NCBI GenBank assembly: GCA_021292165.1
Contig: CM037877.1
Coordinates: 7,741,980-7,805,979 of the forward strand
Reading direction: 5' to 3'
Length of the DNA stretch: 64,000 nt
DNA from: Shinisaurus crocodilurus
Taxonomy: Eukaryota > Chordata > Lepidosauria > Squamata > Shinisauridae
Of the stretch, positions 40,640 through 51,565 are shown in pieces. The notes beneath the pieces are model-generated. The model was not told where the DNA came from and searched no databases. It saw only the letters and a program-made list of their open reading frames with translations. Positions within the stretch are counted from its first letter, which is position 1. Every line of letters begins with the position of its first letter. Both the position numbers and the translations under genes were made by a program.

Positions 40640-41010
40640 ATAAGACCTATTGACAATGCCCTTTTATGATAAAAAAAAAAAGTAAATAGCAGCAACAAAG
40701 CTGGAATTTATGCAGTTTCCGAGGCTCCCACTGGCCTTAACATGACAGAAAACGAGAATGGCTGCAGGAAATCTCTGAGGGAAACCAACGATAGCTTGGA
40801 ATTAAATGTGTAATATTCCTAACCCCCCCCACACACACACACCCTACAATCCACAGACACACAAAAATGGGTGTTGGCTGGGGGAGAGAGATTACACGAG
40901 GAAGCATTTGCATAACAAAGGCAATCAACAACCACAACAAATTGCTATCGTGTTCAAAGCTCATAATTGCAGAGATGACAACAAGAAAAGGGTCTTTCTT
41001 CTTGGCTCCC
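40640..41010. other. Low-repeat stretch, candidate conserved non-coding DNA
   Basis: Apart from an (AC)n/C run at 40825-40843, no repeat is recognised. Segments such as gctggaatttatgcagtttc, gcatttgcataacaaaggc and aaagctcataattgcagag look enhancer-like. Confidence 0.3.
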
Positions 41011-41419
41011 ACCGAGGGAAAGCCTTCTTCAGTCGAGACGGGGAGAGGGGGAGAATGTGACCCCACATGCTTTTACAGAAGCTTAGCTGGAGTTGTCATT
41101 TCCCAGGTGGCACCAGGGGAGGAAGGGACGATGATGGGAAGGAAGGAATGATAAATGAGCAGACCGGGCTGATGGTGTGGGCAAACCTTGTCTCAATCTA
41201 GTGGATTATCAGCAAATGCCCACATCTGCCCTTTGAACCTAGAAGGGCCCACAAATTTCTTGCGCAGTGAAACAGGAAGGCAAATCAGCGGGCTCTTGGG
41301 TGGGCTAAATTTCAAGGAAGCATAAAATTTCATTAAGTTGCAGGGCAGTTGGGTTTGACACCCTACCTCGTTCCACCAGTCTTCATTCAAATTAGGGATA
41401 GGAAAATGAGCAGTGATCA

Positions 41420-41832
41420 TTCCTATTCCTCTTTCTGGGGTCATCCTGTGAAGATGATTGGTGGGAGATAGATTCAGGATAGATAAAAGCAAGTCCTTCT
41501 TCACACAGCTCATAGTTAAACTATGGAATTCACTTCCACAAGATGTGGTGGTACCCACCAGTTTGGCTGGCTTCACAAGGGGATTGGGCAAATTCAAGGA
41601 GGAGAAGGCTGTCAATGGTTGCTAGTTCTGATGGCTATGTGCTACCTCCAGTATCAGAGGCAGTGTGCCTGTGTACATCAGTCTTAGGGAACATGGGTGG
41701 GAAGGTGCTGTTGCACTCATGTCCTGCTTGGGGGGTTTCCCATGGGCAGATGGTTGGCCACTGTGTGAACAGGATGCTGGACTAGATGGACCCTTGGTCT
41801 GATCCAGCAGGGCTCTTCTTATGTTCTTAATG
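41420..41832 (+). mobile_element. CR1 LINE (subfamily B) 3' end
   Basis: Plus strand: gattggtgggagatagattc, ttcttcacacagctcatag, ctatggaattcacttccaca (WNSLP-type region), gaacatgggtgggaaggtg, and ends ggtctgatccagcagggctc then ttcttatgttctta. Coding part broken. Confidence 0.85.
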
Positions 41833-41837
41833 TTCAA

Positions 41838-42130
41838 GCTCGTTGAGGTTCTCCATTTCCCCCCTCAATGCTTATACTTGCTCCCAAATGTGAGCACCTT
41901 TTTTTTCTTTCTTTGAACAGGAAAAGTGTGCACATTTGAACATGGAAAATGCACACTTTTCCAAGTACACACCCCAAAACCACACTTTCCCCCCATAGGC
42001 ATGAAAATATGGGTTTTCAGGGGCGGGGGAAATGTGCATTTTTGGAAATGCTGCATGCACTCTTTCAAATATGAGTGCAAGCTTGGGAAGTTGTGAACAT
42101 TTCCCAAGAATTATGTTCCTGCTTGCATTC
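41838..42130 (+). mobile_element. Decayed TAGGGATG-type MITE interior
   Basis: Begins caagctcgttgaggttctcc, the family's 5' phrase, then repeats gtgcacatttgaacatgg- and aaatgcacacttttcc-type units. Termini not preserved. Confidence 0.5.
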
Positions 42131-42607
42131 TCAGGGTTGTGAACGGGACATGTTCACATGACTTAAGAACAGGAATGAAATTCTAGTAATTCCCTATTTC
42201 AAAGCCCTTATCACAATCCACCTGCTCTGCATAGCATTTGCCTCCCCCAATTTCATTCTCAACCGATCCAAGAACTTATTCAAAATCCATCTGTACATAT
42301 TCTTCCTTCATCTCTCCTTCACTTCCCACCCCAACCTCTGTCCCCTTCCCCTCAGTCAAAATTGAAATCGTAAACGTCTCAGGGCAGGGACCTGACCATC
42401 TTGCTTACGTTATTCTGTAAAGTACCACTTATGTCAAGGGGACAACAACAATATATTATTATCATTAACAATACCGAGTTGCTTCACCTTCTACTGCACT
42501 GGTTGGAGTTCACTCATTATGACTCCGTGTTTGGTGGTTGCACGGTGCGGCTGAAATCAGCTTCAAAAGGAGAAAGAAGCCCACATGCACACAACGAGCT
42601 TTCTGGT

Positions 42608-42680
42608 GAGAGATGTTCTCCTGGAAACCGGGGACCTTCTGCATGCCAAACAGGTGTTCTACCACTGAGCCATGCCTCCT
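42608..42680 (-). mobile_element. tRNA-derived SINE head
   Basis: The minus reading gives ggcatggctcagtggtagaa (A box), tggcatgcagaagg and tccccggtttccagg (B box side), the same tRNA-Ala-like family as 17762-18520. The body is not recognisable. Confidence 0.65.
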
Positions 42681-43239
42681 CTGAGCGGTGACAGCAATGA
42701 GGCGAGGGTTGACCCACACAGAGAATGGCACCACTAAAGCCAACTGGGTGAAGGCCCCCCCCCTAAACATGGAATTGCCTTCATCTGGAACACCAGGTGG
42801 TACAGTGTCCACTGAGAGAGATTACACAGAGTGTAGCTCTGGGTGCATGGAGGTGTATTTGTAGACACGCACGCGGCATGGGACCTGGCAATAGACCAAG
42901 CCTTCCCTTTGCACACACTGCCCATCCTGACATCCTGGGCCTTTGGCTAATAATAACTGGTTGTACCAGAGAACCTCGGAGGTCACCCTCCACCCTGGGA
43001 TTCTATGATCCCATAAACAGGCAGCCCTCTGCCAATACCATCCTCCAAAGTCAGCGTGCCAAACCCTCACCCCAAAAGGGAAGCAGGAGAAGATAGCAGT
43101 GGAGATCAAAACCAGTTCATATTTCTATTAGATCCCTGTTTACTCTGCCAGTTTCCCCTTCCAGGACTGACATCAATATTGCAGCAGGGAAAATGAAACA
43201 GGAGCTGCAGAGCCTCTGTTTTATTTTAGGACTTTTCTT

Positions 43240-43268
43240 TTTCTGTCTGTCTGTCTGTCTGTCTGTCG
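43240..43268. repeat. (TCTG)n microsatellite
   Basis: About seven TCTG units. Confidence 0.9.
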
Positions 43269-43370
43269 GTCTTTCTTTTTGCAGCCAACTAAAAATAGCT
43301 GCCCTTGGCCAAGTTCCCACACAGTGTTTCTTTGTTGCTGTTTTGTTGTTGTTGTTCGTTGTTGTTTAAG

Positions 43371-43507
43371 CAATGACTCCAGGTATTGTGGCCCTCCAGA
43401 TCTTTTGGCCTACAACTCCCATGATCCCTCACCATTGGCTATACTGGCGAGGGCTGATGGGTGTAGGAAGCAAAAACGTTTGGAGGGCCAGAAGCTGCCC
43501 ACCCCTG
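43371..43507. mobile_element. Palindromic hAT MITE (CAGGGGTGGG family, diverged)
   Basis: The right end agctgcccacccctg is intact, the left end is diverged. tggccctccagatc and gtttggagggcca, and ctacaactcccatgatccc and gctgatgggtgtagg, are inverted pairs. Confidence 0.7.
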
Positions 43508-43869
43508 CTTTATAGGAATGTGCAATGGAATTCTTCCATAGGCACGAAGTGAATAGTCTGCAATGGAAGTTTGTTATGAGGAGATATAGTTACACTCATC
43601 TGGTTGTGACTATGGCTCACAAGGAAGACCACAGCAGGCCCCAAAACCACAGCAGGAGCTTGGGTAAGCTTGGGGTCGCAAGAAATGATCAGCCTCAGCA
43701 ACCAGACTGGCACACAGGATGCAAATGAAGGCTTGAATGGAGAGTGATTGAAATCTAGGAAGCATGAATGGGCAGTGGATGAGAGTCTTGCAATGATCAG
43801 ATTAACATGCATGGCCTGAAGGCACAGAACAGACTTTCCTGAAAATAACCTTAGAATAAGCCTGGCAAA

Positions 43870-44770
43870 AGGATGGCTTCCCCCACCCCAATAGAAAGAT
43901 TCAACCAGAAACTTAAGCTCATCAAGTAAAGGGAACCCACAAAAGATTTTTTTCCTATGACACCCATCAAGGGCCCTAGGCACACAAACGACAGAGCAAT
44001 TAGCAGTGATTAAGACCATCAGGGAAACAAAGGAGACCCTCACCCCCTCAAGTAGCCAGGAACTCAGGGAAAGGTATAAGAACTGAGGTTTGAGTAATGG
44101 GAAGGTGTTTCAGGAGAGAGTCAAGAGAGTCATCCTAAGACATCCAAGCATGCTTGAGACGCAAACCTCTTGATCACCTCCTGCCTCCATGGGACTACCA
44201 TGCAGGGACTGCCAACGGACAAGGTAGTGACCAGAACTTCTTTCTCTAGCTATCCTTCTAGATCTGTGTTCTCCAGCCTTGGGTCCTCAGATGTTTTTGG
44301 CCCACAACTCCCAGCTATGCTGGCTGGGGCATGCTGGGAGTTGTAGGCCAAAAAACATCTGGGGACCCAAGGTTGGAGAACACTGTTATAGATGGAAGCC
44401 TTTCTTCCACTCCTTTTCTATCTGTAGCTACTAGGGCAAACAGGGACTCTTTCCTCTCCAAGAATTATACAGTGTGTTTGAACAATAGCGTAAGGGTATT
44501 TTGCTGCCTGAAACCACTGGGTTTACTGTATCACCAAGAGTAAGACACTGTACCTGCTCTATATTTCATCTTTAATAAGCAACTCTTTTGTTTCTGATGT
44601 CAGTGTGTGTGTGTGTGTGTGTTTAGTGTTAAAGGGCAAAGCACGCACTTCACCCAGCTGTGTGCATCTTTACCCCAGCCAAAGATCCCAAACCTTTTGT
44701 GAGAGTGTGGGGTTAGTCTCTCTTCTATAAGGGGATCTAACACCCAGATTATCTGTCATAACAAGTTAGT
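43870..44770 (+). mobile_element. Possible solo LTR with a MITE insertion (tentative)
   Basis: A TATA-like ggtataagaactgag near 44070, a later ctttaataagcaactc near 44570 in the position of a poly(A) region, and an ending near gtcataaca at 44764 suggest an LTR-type organisation. No primer-binding site, gag, pol or env is present, and the start is not defined. The palindromic MITE at 44264-44385 lies inside. Confidence 0.22.
44264..44385. mobile_element. Palindromic hAT MITE, copy 2 (older)
   Basis: ctgtgttctccagcc at the left, ggttggagaacactg at the right. The left arm has several changes and lacks about 13 bp near the centre, so the palindrome is asymmetric. The flanks TTCTAGAT (44256-44263) and TTATAGAT (44386-44393) match at 7 of 8. 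Confidence 0.9.
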
Positions 44771-44839
44771 CTTTCAATCTATAGACTTTACAGAAACAAG
44801 AGAAGGATTTGGAAATTTTAAAAAGAGAGAAAGCCGCAA

Positions 44840-45104
44840 GAACACCACAAGCATCTACACATTACATATGCATTTGCTTAACAGCCATTCCTTTCTCCCG
44901 TACCTCCAGGGAATCTTGGGAACTGTAGTTTTGCAAGTAGGAAAAACTCTAACAGAGGATTCTCAGCACTTTGACAAAACTACAGTCCCCAGGATTCTTT
45001 TCAGGGCAGGGAACCATAGTAGTTGAACTAGAATGAAACTGGTTGGAAACAAAGGGTAGAATTATAATGGGACTTTTCTTCTTCTTTTTTTAAGGCTCAG
45101 AGTT
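44840..45104. repeat. Direct duplication, unit 1 (264 bp)
   Basis: Nearly identical to 45218-45481: starts gaacaccacaagcatctac, ends aaggctcagagtt. Each unit contains an inverted pair (gggaactgtagttttg / caaaactacagtcccc) of a common amniote-type MITE. Confidence 0.95.
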
Positions 45105-45217
45105 CTATGTCTCATGACCAGAGACCTTGTATACTTGAACTCAAGAGACACCCACCAGGTCAGGTGATAATCTCGATGTCAGGTGGTAATCTCGTTCTGC
45201 CTATGCAAAACCCAACA

Positions 45218-45481
45218 GAACACCACAAGCGTCTACACATTACATATGCATTTGCTTAACAGCCATTCCTTTCTCCCGTACCTCCAGGGAATCTTGGGAA
45301 CTGTAGTTTTGCAAGTAGGAAAAACTCTAACAGAGGATTCTCAGCACTTTGACAAAACTACAGTCCCCAGGATTCTTTTCAGGGCAGGGAACCATAGTAG
45401 TTGAACTAGAATGAAACTGGTTGGAAACAAAGGGTAGAATTATAATGGGACTTTTCTTCTTCTTTTTTAAGGCTCAGAGTT
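45218..45481. repeat. Direct duplication, unit 2 (264 bp)
   Basis: Differs from unit 1 by about two changes (gcatct/gcgtct and one T in a homopolymer). The spacer of about 113 bp between units is not repeated. Near identity implies a recent event or an assembly artefact. Confidence 0.95.
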
Positions 45482-45534
45482 GCACAAGAACAGTGTGTTC
45501 ATAATAATTCTGGCTCATTCCATAATGATCCCCA

Positions 45535-45590
45535 GACACTTTGGGGATTATCATGCTCATCCCGTTTTGCAGCACAGGGACACAGAGTTG
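45535..45590 (-). mobile_element. MIR-like core fragment
   Basis: attatcatgctcatcccgtt, ttgcagcacagggacacaga resembles the MIR core (atcccc-attttacag-gaggaaactgaggcacagag) on the plus strand. Old and short. Confidence 0.4.
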
Positions 45591-45599
45591 CCTTTTCAC

Positions 45600-46240
45600 T
45601 GTTGGTAAGAGAGATTTTAGCTGGGCTCCATGTACACTCACCCTGCACTAGAATACCTATATACTAGTCACCAAGGCCCCTTTTAGCCATTATTTACATC
45701 CTTAGTACTATTAGCACCTCATGAACCCATCACCCAACATTGGTTCCGGTTTCATTGAAAAAGAATTGCAGTTAATTGAAAAGCAGTAAAGTGGACTGAA
45801 ATGCATTTTGAGTTCTTTGACTGTCAGTGAGTGGAACTAATGATTGACTTAATGTTTGCTCTTAAGGGGTGCTTTGGGCTTTTCAAAAAGTGACAAATGA
45901 ATGCAAGCCCCTGTGGGGTGTCCTAAATGAAGGGGTGGCAGTGAGGGCCGAAGGCAGTTGTCAGTGGTTCATTCTAGCTGTCTAGGATGTCTTTGGACAC
46001 TAGTAAAGTTCTGAGAATCACCCCTTTAGGTAAAGTGGGGTAAACATCTGACATGCATGTCCTGACATCCTTCTAGTCTTCATGTAGAGGCAAGCTTCTT
46101 TCAGAAGTCACTGGAAATATTTAGAAGGACTACTTCTCTGTATTTTTGCTGTGCAGAATTGGTGCAAAGGATGTTGCCATGAGGGTGTTCCTAGTAATGG
46201 GAAAAAACCCTTAATTTAATTTAGGAAAGAGGCATAAGAG
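45600..46240. other. Unassigned intergenic stretch
   Basis: No gene or repeat family recognised. Confidence 0.3.
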
Positions 46241-46520
46241 CGGAGTCTAGGTGTCTTCCCCACAACTAATTCCAAATGAGACACAAGGATCCTCTAAAGT
46301 TATGGCCCAATCCATAAAGGCTGCTTCACATATCTTTTTTTTTTCAGGTGTGCACCTAAGATATAAGGTGGTACATAAAAATGTTAAGTCTGTGATTGCT
46401 AAGGTATATGTTTTGAAAATAATAAAAAAAATTAAAAGAAAAGAAAAGAAGAACAAACAGGAAAAAAAGATGCCCCTTCCAACAATGATTAGGAGGCAGA
46501 CTGATGAAGGAAAGACCACG

Positions 46521-46915
46521 ACTGGGTTCAGACAACATAATAACCCACACTCAGGGGTTGAGTATGGGTTGAGTGTGGGTTGTCGTTGAACCATGTGTTG
46601 TTGAAATGTGGGTTATCATGTTGCTTGAACCCAACCAAGGTAACAAACCATGGTGAGCATCCCACAGTTCAAGACCGAACAACAAACCATTGGGTTCCTT
46701 GAAGGAAAAAAGGCGGGGTATATAAATATAATAAATAAATAATAATAAATAATAAACCATGGTTTCACTTCATGGGTTGTCCATGGTTAACAAGCCATGG
46801 CTTGTTAGCGCAGCTGGGTTCAGACACAACATGATAACCCATGGCTTCAACAACAACCCACGCTCAACCCATACTCGACCCATGAGTATGGGTTTTCATG
46901 TTGTCTGAACCCAGT
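46521..46915. mobile_element. GGGTTCAGACAAC MITE, copy 2 (full length)
   Basis: Inverted ends actgggttcagacaac and gttgtctgaacccagt. The interior has many short tgggtt / aaccca units in both orientations, and a LINE/SINE tail (ggtatataaatataataaat) sits at about 46718-46752. No convincing target duplication. Confidence 0.8.
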
Positions 46916-47203
46916 CCGTGAGGCGCAAAATAGACAGAAATCTACAGGTGAAGCTTTCTCCATCACTGGAGCTCCTTTCTGGGGGAAAGCTTCACCTGTT
47001 GACTTCTGCCTGATATGCGTAATTCCAAGATAGCTATTATGGCTCAAAGGTTCAGACATAGACAATGAGATCTTCCAATTTGTTACTTTAACTTTGGTGA
47101 TCCATCACTACAGTGGGACAATCCATTGGGGATGAGGAGAGGACTACCTTACAATTTCTGTGGCTGATAGCACTGGTTTTTAATATCTCCTCAATGCATT
47201 GCC

Positions 47204-47480
47204 GCTTTATTTATTTATTTATTTATGTATGTATGTATTTATGTATTTATTTATTTGTACCTTGCCCTTCTGCAAAGAAAAATGGCATTCAAGGCAGCTT
47301 ACAATTATAAATAAAACCTAATTAAAGCCACAATAAAACAAACACATTAAAACACAATTAAAATACAACAATAACAGAATAAGAAGTGCATCCAACCCAA
47401 CAGCACTGCTTACATGCCAAGGGCCTGCTTGAATGAAGAGATCTTTGCCTGCCAGTGGAAGGACCGCAGAGAGGGAGAAA
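47204..47480 (-). mobile_element. LINE 3' fragment with TTTA/TGTA tail
   Basis: Minus strand: tttatttatttatgtatgta tail, gtaccttgcccttctgc, ggcattcaaggcagcttac, then an A-rich UTR and gcctgcttgaatgaagagat. L2-like arrangement; clade uncertain. Confidence 0.6.
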
Positions 47481-47625
47481 ACCTGGCCTCCCTCAGCTGC
47501 ACTGTGTCAATAGAACATTTGCCCCCTCCTAACTCTCTTCACCTCTTTCTTAGATATTTTGGGATAGCAACCACCATATATAGTTCAATATTTGATTAAA
47601 GCAGATGACATTGCCCACTTCCAGC

Positions 47626-47712
47626 ACAATCCTAGACATGTCTACTCAGAAGTAAGCCCCATTGAGTTGAATGAGGTTTACTCCCAGGTAACTGGATACA
47701 GGATTGCAGCCT
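47626..47712. mobile_element. Short palindromic MITE (GCAATCC family)
   Basis: agcacaatcctagacatg and ggatacaggattgcagcc are its ends, with gaagtaagccccattgag opposite gaatgaggtttactccc. A compact inverted-repeat element of about 87 bp. Confidence 0.65.
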
Positions 47713-47779
47713 TCATCCCTCTGCAGGCATTAAAAGGGGAGGGAGAAACCCATTATTGACAAGGCTCTAGCCACATTGA

Positions 47780-47900
47780 TTACAGCCTGCCCCCCCCAAC
47801 TCTTTATTCATCTTCAAATTCTGCAGATTTAATTGAATTTCATACAATTCATTGACAAAGACTAAAATTCCTTTAACTAAACCCTAATTGCAGAGTAGGG
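47780..47900. other. Candidate conserved non-coding block
   Basis: Contains gcagatttaattgaatttc, tacaattcattgacaaag and aactaaaccctaattgcag. AT-rich and repeat-free. Confidence 0.28.
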
Positions 47901-48238
47901 AAGTCTATTGAGTTGCATCTCCACTTCAAGGGTGAAAGTTGACATGAGGCCTGAGATCCATGATCAGGACCTCCAATGAGATTCCCCCAACCCCCCAAAA
48001 TGCTAAAATCAGCTGGAGATAAGGGACCAGGCCCAGGCCCTTCCCCATGGTTCCTATACATTTATTCTTATGGGGCAAAATAATATATGGTGGGAAATAC
48101 TGTACGGCGACAACTTAATTCAGGAAAATAGGGGTGGGCAGGAAGGGGTACATTTGAGCCTGGATCTCCTGCGTCTTGCCTTGTTGCATCTACGTTATAG
48201 TGAGACTGGATACATGATCCAAATGTTGCAATCCTGCC

Positions 48239-48640
48239 ATGACTGAAGAGTCCAGCAGTGACACGGACTCTGAGGGTGAAGAACCAGTGGTGCATACAGG
48301 GGAAACTCCAGTTCTGAGCACCACTGCAGAGCTGCCGGAGACCCCCAAGCCCAAGCAACTGCAGACTCCGAATCTGAGACCCTTGAGCCTAGCTCCGGCA
48401 CTGGACCAGCACCCCCTTCTACAAGAGCATTCCATGATGGAGTCGGTGTGCCAATGCCGGCAGTGCACCAGGTATGAGTTCCTGGAGAGATAGAGGTGTT
48501 CTAGGCTACAGGCCAGAGAGGCCTGTCCCTTCAAGGCTTCCATTTTTTTTTGTAGGAAAGGGTGGCGTCTGGGACTGTAGCATAAAAGGCTTCAGTTTGT
48601 TCTCAGACCTTGTTGGAAGAGCAAGTTGCTTACTCGGAGC
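48239..48640 (+). mobile_element. Possible retroelement remnant with acidic reading frame
   Basis: The frame from 48239 reads MTEESSSDTDSEGEEP, then a Pro/Thr/Leu-rich stretch (PETPKPKQL), then CQCRQCTRYEFLER and a stop at 48491-48493. Downstream, cataaaaggcttcagtttgt looks like a poly(A)-signal or LTR-like segment I associate with squamate retroelements. I cannot name the family and no enzyme domain is present. Confidence 0.3.
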
Positions 48641-48949
48641 TCTCCTAGTGCTGCAACGTCTGCCCTGCCTTGTCTCCTGAGCCCCGTGGCCTTCTGCACA
48701 GTCCAGGACAGGGCAGAAAGAAGGCAAGAGATTCAGGACAAGCAAAAGAAAGGGCCTCTTCACGTAACACACATTATTATTATTCATGATGGCTAGAGCA
48801 ATCTTCCATGTTCAAAGGCAACATGCTACTGATGATCAGTTCCTAACAAGTAAGCTCTGGGTAGGGCTGTTGCCTTCAAGCCCCACTGGTGAGCTTCTTC
48901 CCAAAGGCATCTGGTTGGGCACTGTGGGAAACAGGATGGGGTAGATCGG

Positions 48950-49028
48950 CTCTCCCCAACCTGGTGGTGACCTCCAGATGTGTTGGACTGCAACTCCCAT
49001 CACTCCCAGCCATCATGGCCAAGACTGG
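48950..49028. mobile_element. Palindromic hAT MITE, left half
   Basis: ctccccaacctggtggtg, cctccagatgtgttggac and aactcccatcactccc match the left arm of the CAGCCTTCCC family. The right arm is missing or decayed. Confidence 0.55.
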
Positions 49029-49133
49029 TGTAGTTGGAGCTTGGATCGGATCCAGCATCTTCTGATGTTATTGTATTAAGGAAGAAGAGGAGAGGGCTGG
49101 CGCAGTGCTCATGGCGAGCTATGGTGGAGAGCT

Positions 49134-49200
49134 ATGGTATTTTTATTTATTTTATTTATTATATTTATACCCCGCCTTTATAGTCCAGGGAAGCTCAGCA
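49134..49200 (-). mobile_element. LINE or SINE tail fragment
   Basis: tatttttatttattttattt, then ataccccgcctttatagtcc, a minus-strand retroposon 3' end. Confidence 0.5.
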
Positions 49201-49429
49201 AGCAAGTCATGATGGGGATGTCCCAGATGGTTTGTCCCCAGCATCTGCCTCTCAACATGAAGGTGTCCTTTCTTCTTATTTCTCTCTCCCCCCCCCCCCG
49301 TCTTTTAAGAAATTACTTCAGGAGAAATTTGCAGGGTGGAGGGAGCACAATTCCCTTCCTTTCTAAGTCTTGCCTCTAGTTGTAGCAGCCCCTGAGAGAG
49401 CAGATGAGGAGCGGGGGGGGGGGGGAGCA

Positions 49430-49560
49430 GGATTGAGATAATTAAATGCTCAGTAATGTTGCTAGATCACTCAGCTTGTTCTTGTGTCTCAAGTAATTAA
49501 TTCCAGGCTCTTTTAACACAGCAGCCTCACCTCTGGACCATTTGTAAAATTGCCCATCAT
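49430..49560. other. Candidate conserved non-coding block
   Basis: Repeat-free block with gagataattaaatgctcag, ctcaagtaattaattccag and ccatttgtaaaattgccc. Dense TAATTA cores suggest an enhancer. It is bounded by a poly-G run and a MITE. Confidence 0.37.
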
Positions 49561-49599
49561 TGGTCAACTATCATCTGTCTATATATAATCTATCTATCT

Positions 49600-49734
49600 C
49601 AGTGTTCTCCCACCTTGGGTCCCCAGATGTTTTTGGCCTACAACTCCCAGCATGCCCCAGCCAGCGTAGCTGGCTGGGGCATGCTGGGAGTTATAGGCCA
49701 AAAACATCTGGGGACCCAAGGTGGGAGAACACTG
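49600..49734. mobile_element. Near-perfect palindromic hAT MITE, copy 3
   Basis: 135 bp, CAGTGTTCTCCCACC ... GGTGGGAGAACACTG. The arms differ at one site in about 66. The flanks ATCTATCT (49592-49599) and GTCTATTT (49735-49742) match at 6 of 8. Position 12 is C in both arms, where copy 1 has A in both arms. Confidence 0.93.
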
Positions 49735-49763
49735 GTCTATTTGATGGGGAAATGGGATAGTTT

Positions 49764-49786
49764 CGTGTGTGTGTGTGTGTGTGTGT
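49764..49786. repeat. (GT)n microsatellite
   Basis: About 11 GT units. Confidence 0.9.
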
Positions 49787-49869
49787 TTGCACGCATGCAT
49801 GTGAGAGAGATTAGGCTTTAGAGGCCCTGGAATTGTTGCTGCCTGCACATCTCTAAAAATAATATCAAT

Positions 49870-50385
49870 TGGTGCCCAGGGACCACTTTGAGTTTGGCTG
49901 CGTGAGGAAGATTAGCAGCAAAAAGAGAGAAAGGAAAGGTCTTCGTGGTGCATATAGATCTCTTTCAACAGGAAGCTGTCTGCAGGCTTGCACAAACGTA
50001 CAGAGGCTATTTGAGAAGTTTATTTCTCCAGATACCTTTGGGGCTTTCCTTTCTTCCTTTTCTTAAAACGGCACTCTTTAGTGACCTCCAAATGGGACGG
50101 TTCCTGCCGATGCAATACTGACCCCACCCTCACCTCCACCCCTGGAACCTTACGGATTAAATCCATAATTTTCAGGGGTAGGGGAAATTATTGATGCATC
50201 AGACTGCGGCAGCTAAGGTTGGACTTCTGCAGTGCTATCCTGGCATCGCCTGCTCTCCCGGAAAATGACTTTCCCAGATTATCAACATAAAGGTTTTGGA
50301 GCACCTTTCTCATGGTGGCAATTTGTGGCATCTTCTCTTTCATAAAAAAAGAAAAGAAACATGGCTAAAGTGGGACATGATGGAG
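49870..50385. other. Unassigned intergenic stretch
   Basis: No gene or family recognised. Confidence 0.3.
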
Positions 50386-50389
50386 GTTT

Positions 50390-50594
50390 ATACAAATGAT
50401 CCATAGTGTGGAGAAAGTAGATAGAGATCTTCCCACCACTTACGATACTAGGACATGGAGTTATCCAATGGAGCTGAATGGTGGAAGATCAGGACAGATA
50501 AAAGGAAGTACTTCTTCACACAGTGCATTGCTAAACTATGGAACTTGCTACCTAAATGGCTACCTGAAGATTAGTCTCCTCCCATATATACCTT
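50390..50594 (+). mobile_element. CR1 LINE (subfamily B) fragment
   Basis: Plus strand, with gtggagaaagtagatagaga, tacttcttcacacagtgcat, ctaaactatggaacttgcta (HSALLNYGTCY-type region of the CR1 C-terminus). Cut off at about 50590 by L2-type sequence. Confidence 0.75.
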
Positions 50595-50990
50595 CCTAGA
50601 CCCTAAGATCATCCTCAGCAGTCCACACATCCGGGAGCCCCTGCCAAAGGAAGTGAGGTGGGTGGCTGCTAGGAAGAGGGCCTTTCTACTGTGGCACCCC
50701 ATTTGTTGAATGAACTTCCCAGAGAGGCTCACCTGCCAGCTACGTTGTGTTCCTTCTGGTGCCAGGTGAAGACCTTCTTATTTTCCCAGGAATTTTAGTC
50801 TTGTAGTCTGTGCTTTAAATTCTTTACTGTATTTTAAATCTCGCTACTGCTGCTGGGTTTCATTTTGTCTTTTACTCCTATTTTATACTGCATTTTATGT
50901 TGTATTTTGTGATTAAATTGTTGTGAACTGCCCAGAGAGCTTTGGCTATTGGGAGGTATAGAACTGTAATTAATTAATTAATTAATTAAG
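50595..50990 (+). mobile_element. L2-type LINE 3' end
   Basis: A conserved C-terminal segment (gagcccctgccaaaggaag, gaagagggcctttct), an AT-rich UTR, then gaactgcccagagagctttg, gctattgggaggtatagaac and a (TTAA)n tail at 50969-50990. Confidence 0.78.
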
Positions 50991-50994
50991 ATAG

Positions 50995-51565
50995 CACACC
51001 TAAAAAAAGACATTGTAGAGTTGGAAAATGTGCAGAAAAGGGCATCTAGAATGATTGAGGGCCTGGAACAACTTCCCTGTGAGGAAAGGTTACAACATCT
51101 GGGACTTTTTAGCTTAGAAAAGAGACAAGTAAGGGAAGACACAACAGAAGTGTAAAAATAATGCATGGAATCATAATACTAGAACCCAGAGTCATTCCAT
51201 GAAGCTGATTGGTGGGAGATTCAGGACAGATCAAAGGAAATACTTCTTCACACAACACATAGTTAAACTATGGAATTCACTATCACAAGCTGTAGTGACG
51301 GCCACCAACTTAGATCACTTTAAAAGATGATCAGACATATTTGTGGTGGATAAAGCTATCAATGGCTACTAGTCATGATGGTTATCCAATTTCAAAGGCC
51401 TATGTACACAATTTCCTGGGGAACATGGGTGGGAGGGTGCTGTTGCACTCATGTCGTACTTCTGGGCTTGCCAGAGGCATCTGGTTGGCCACTGTGTGAA
51501 CATAATTCTAGACTAGAGTAGATGGACCCTTGGTCTGACCCAGCATGACTCTTCTTAAGTTCTTA
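50995..51565 (+). mobile_element. CR1 LINE (subfamily B), long 3' fragment
   Basis: The translation shows a [19 protein letters not shown] segment and [14 protein letters not shown], the CR1 C-terminal order. Then come the subfamily-B 3' region and end (ttggtctgacccagc ... cttcttaagttctta). Broken by stops and indels. Confidence 0.82.

Noticed and set aside
43510..44043. 177-codon minus-strand frame
   Set aside because: No family match, and it starts inside or beside a MITE. Probably chance.
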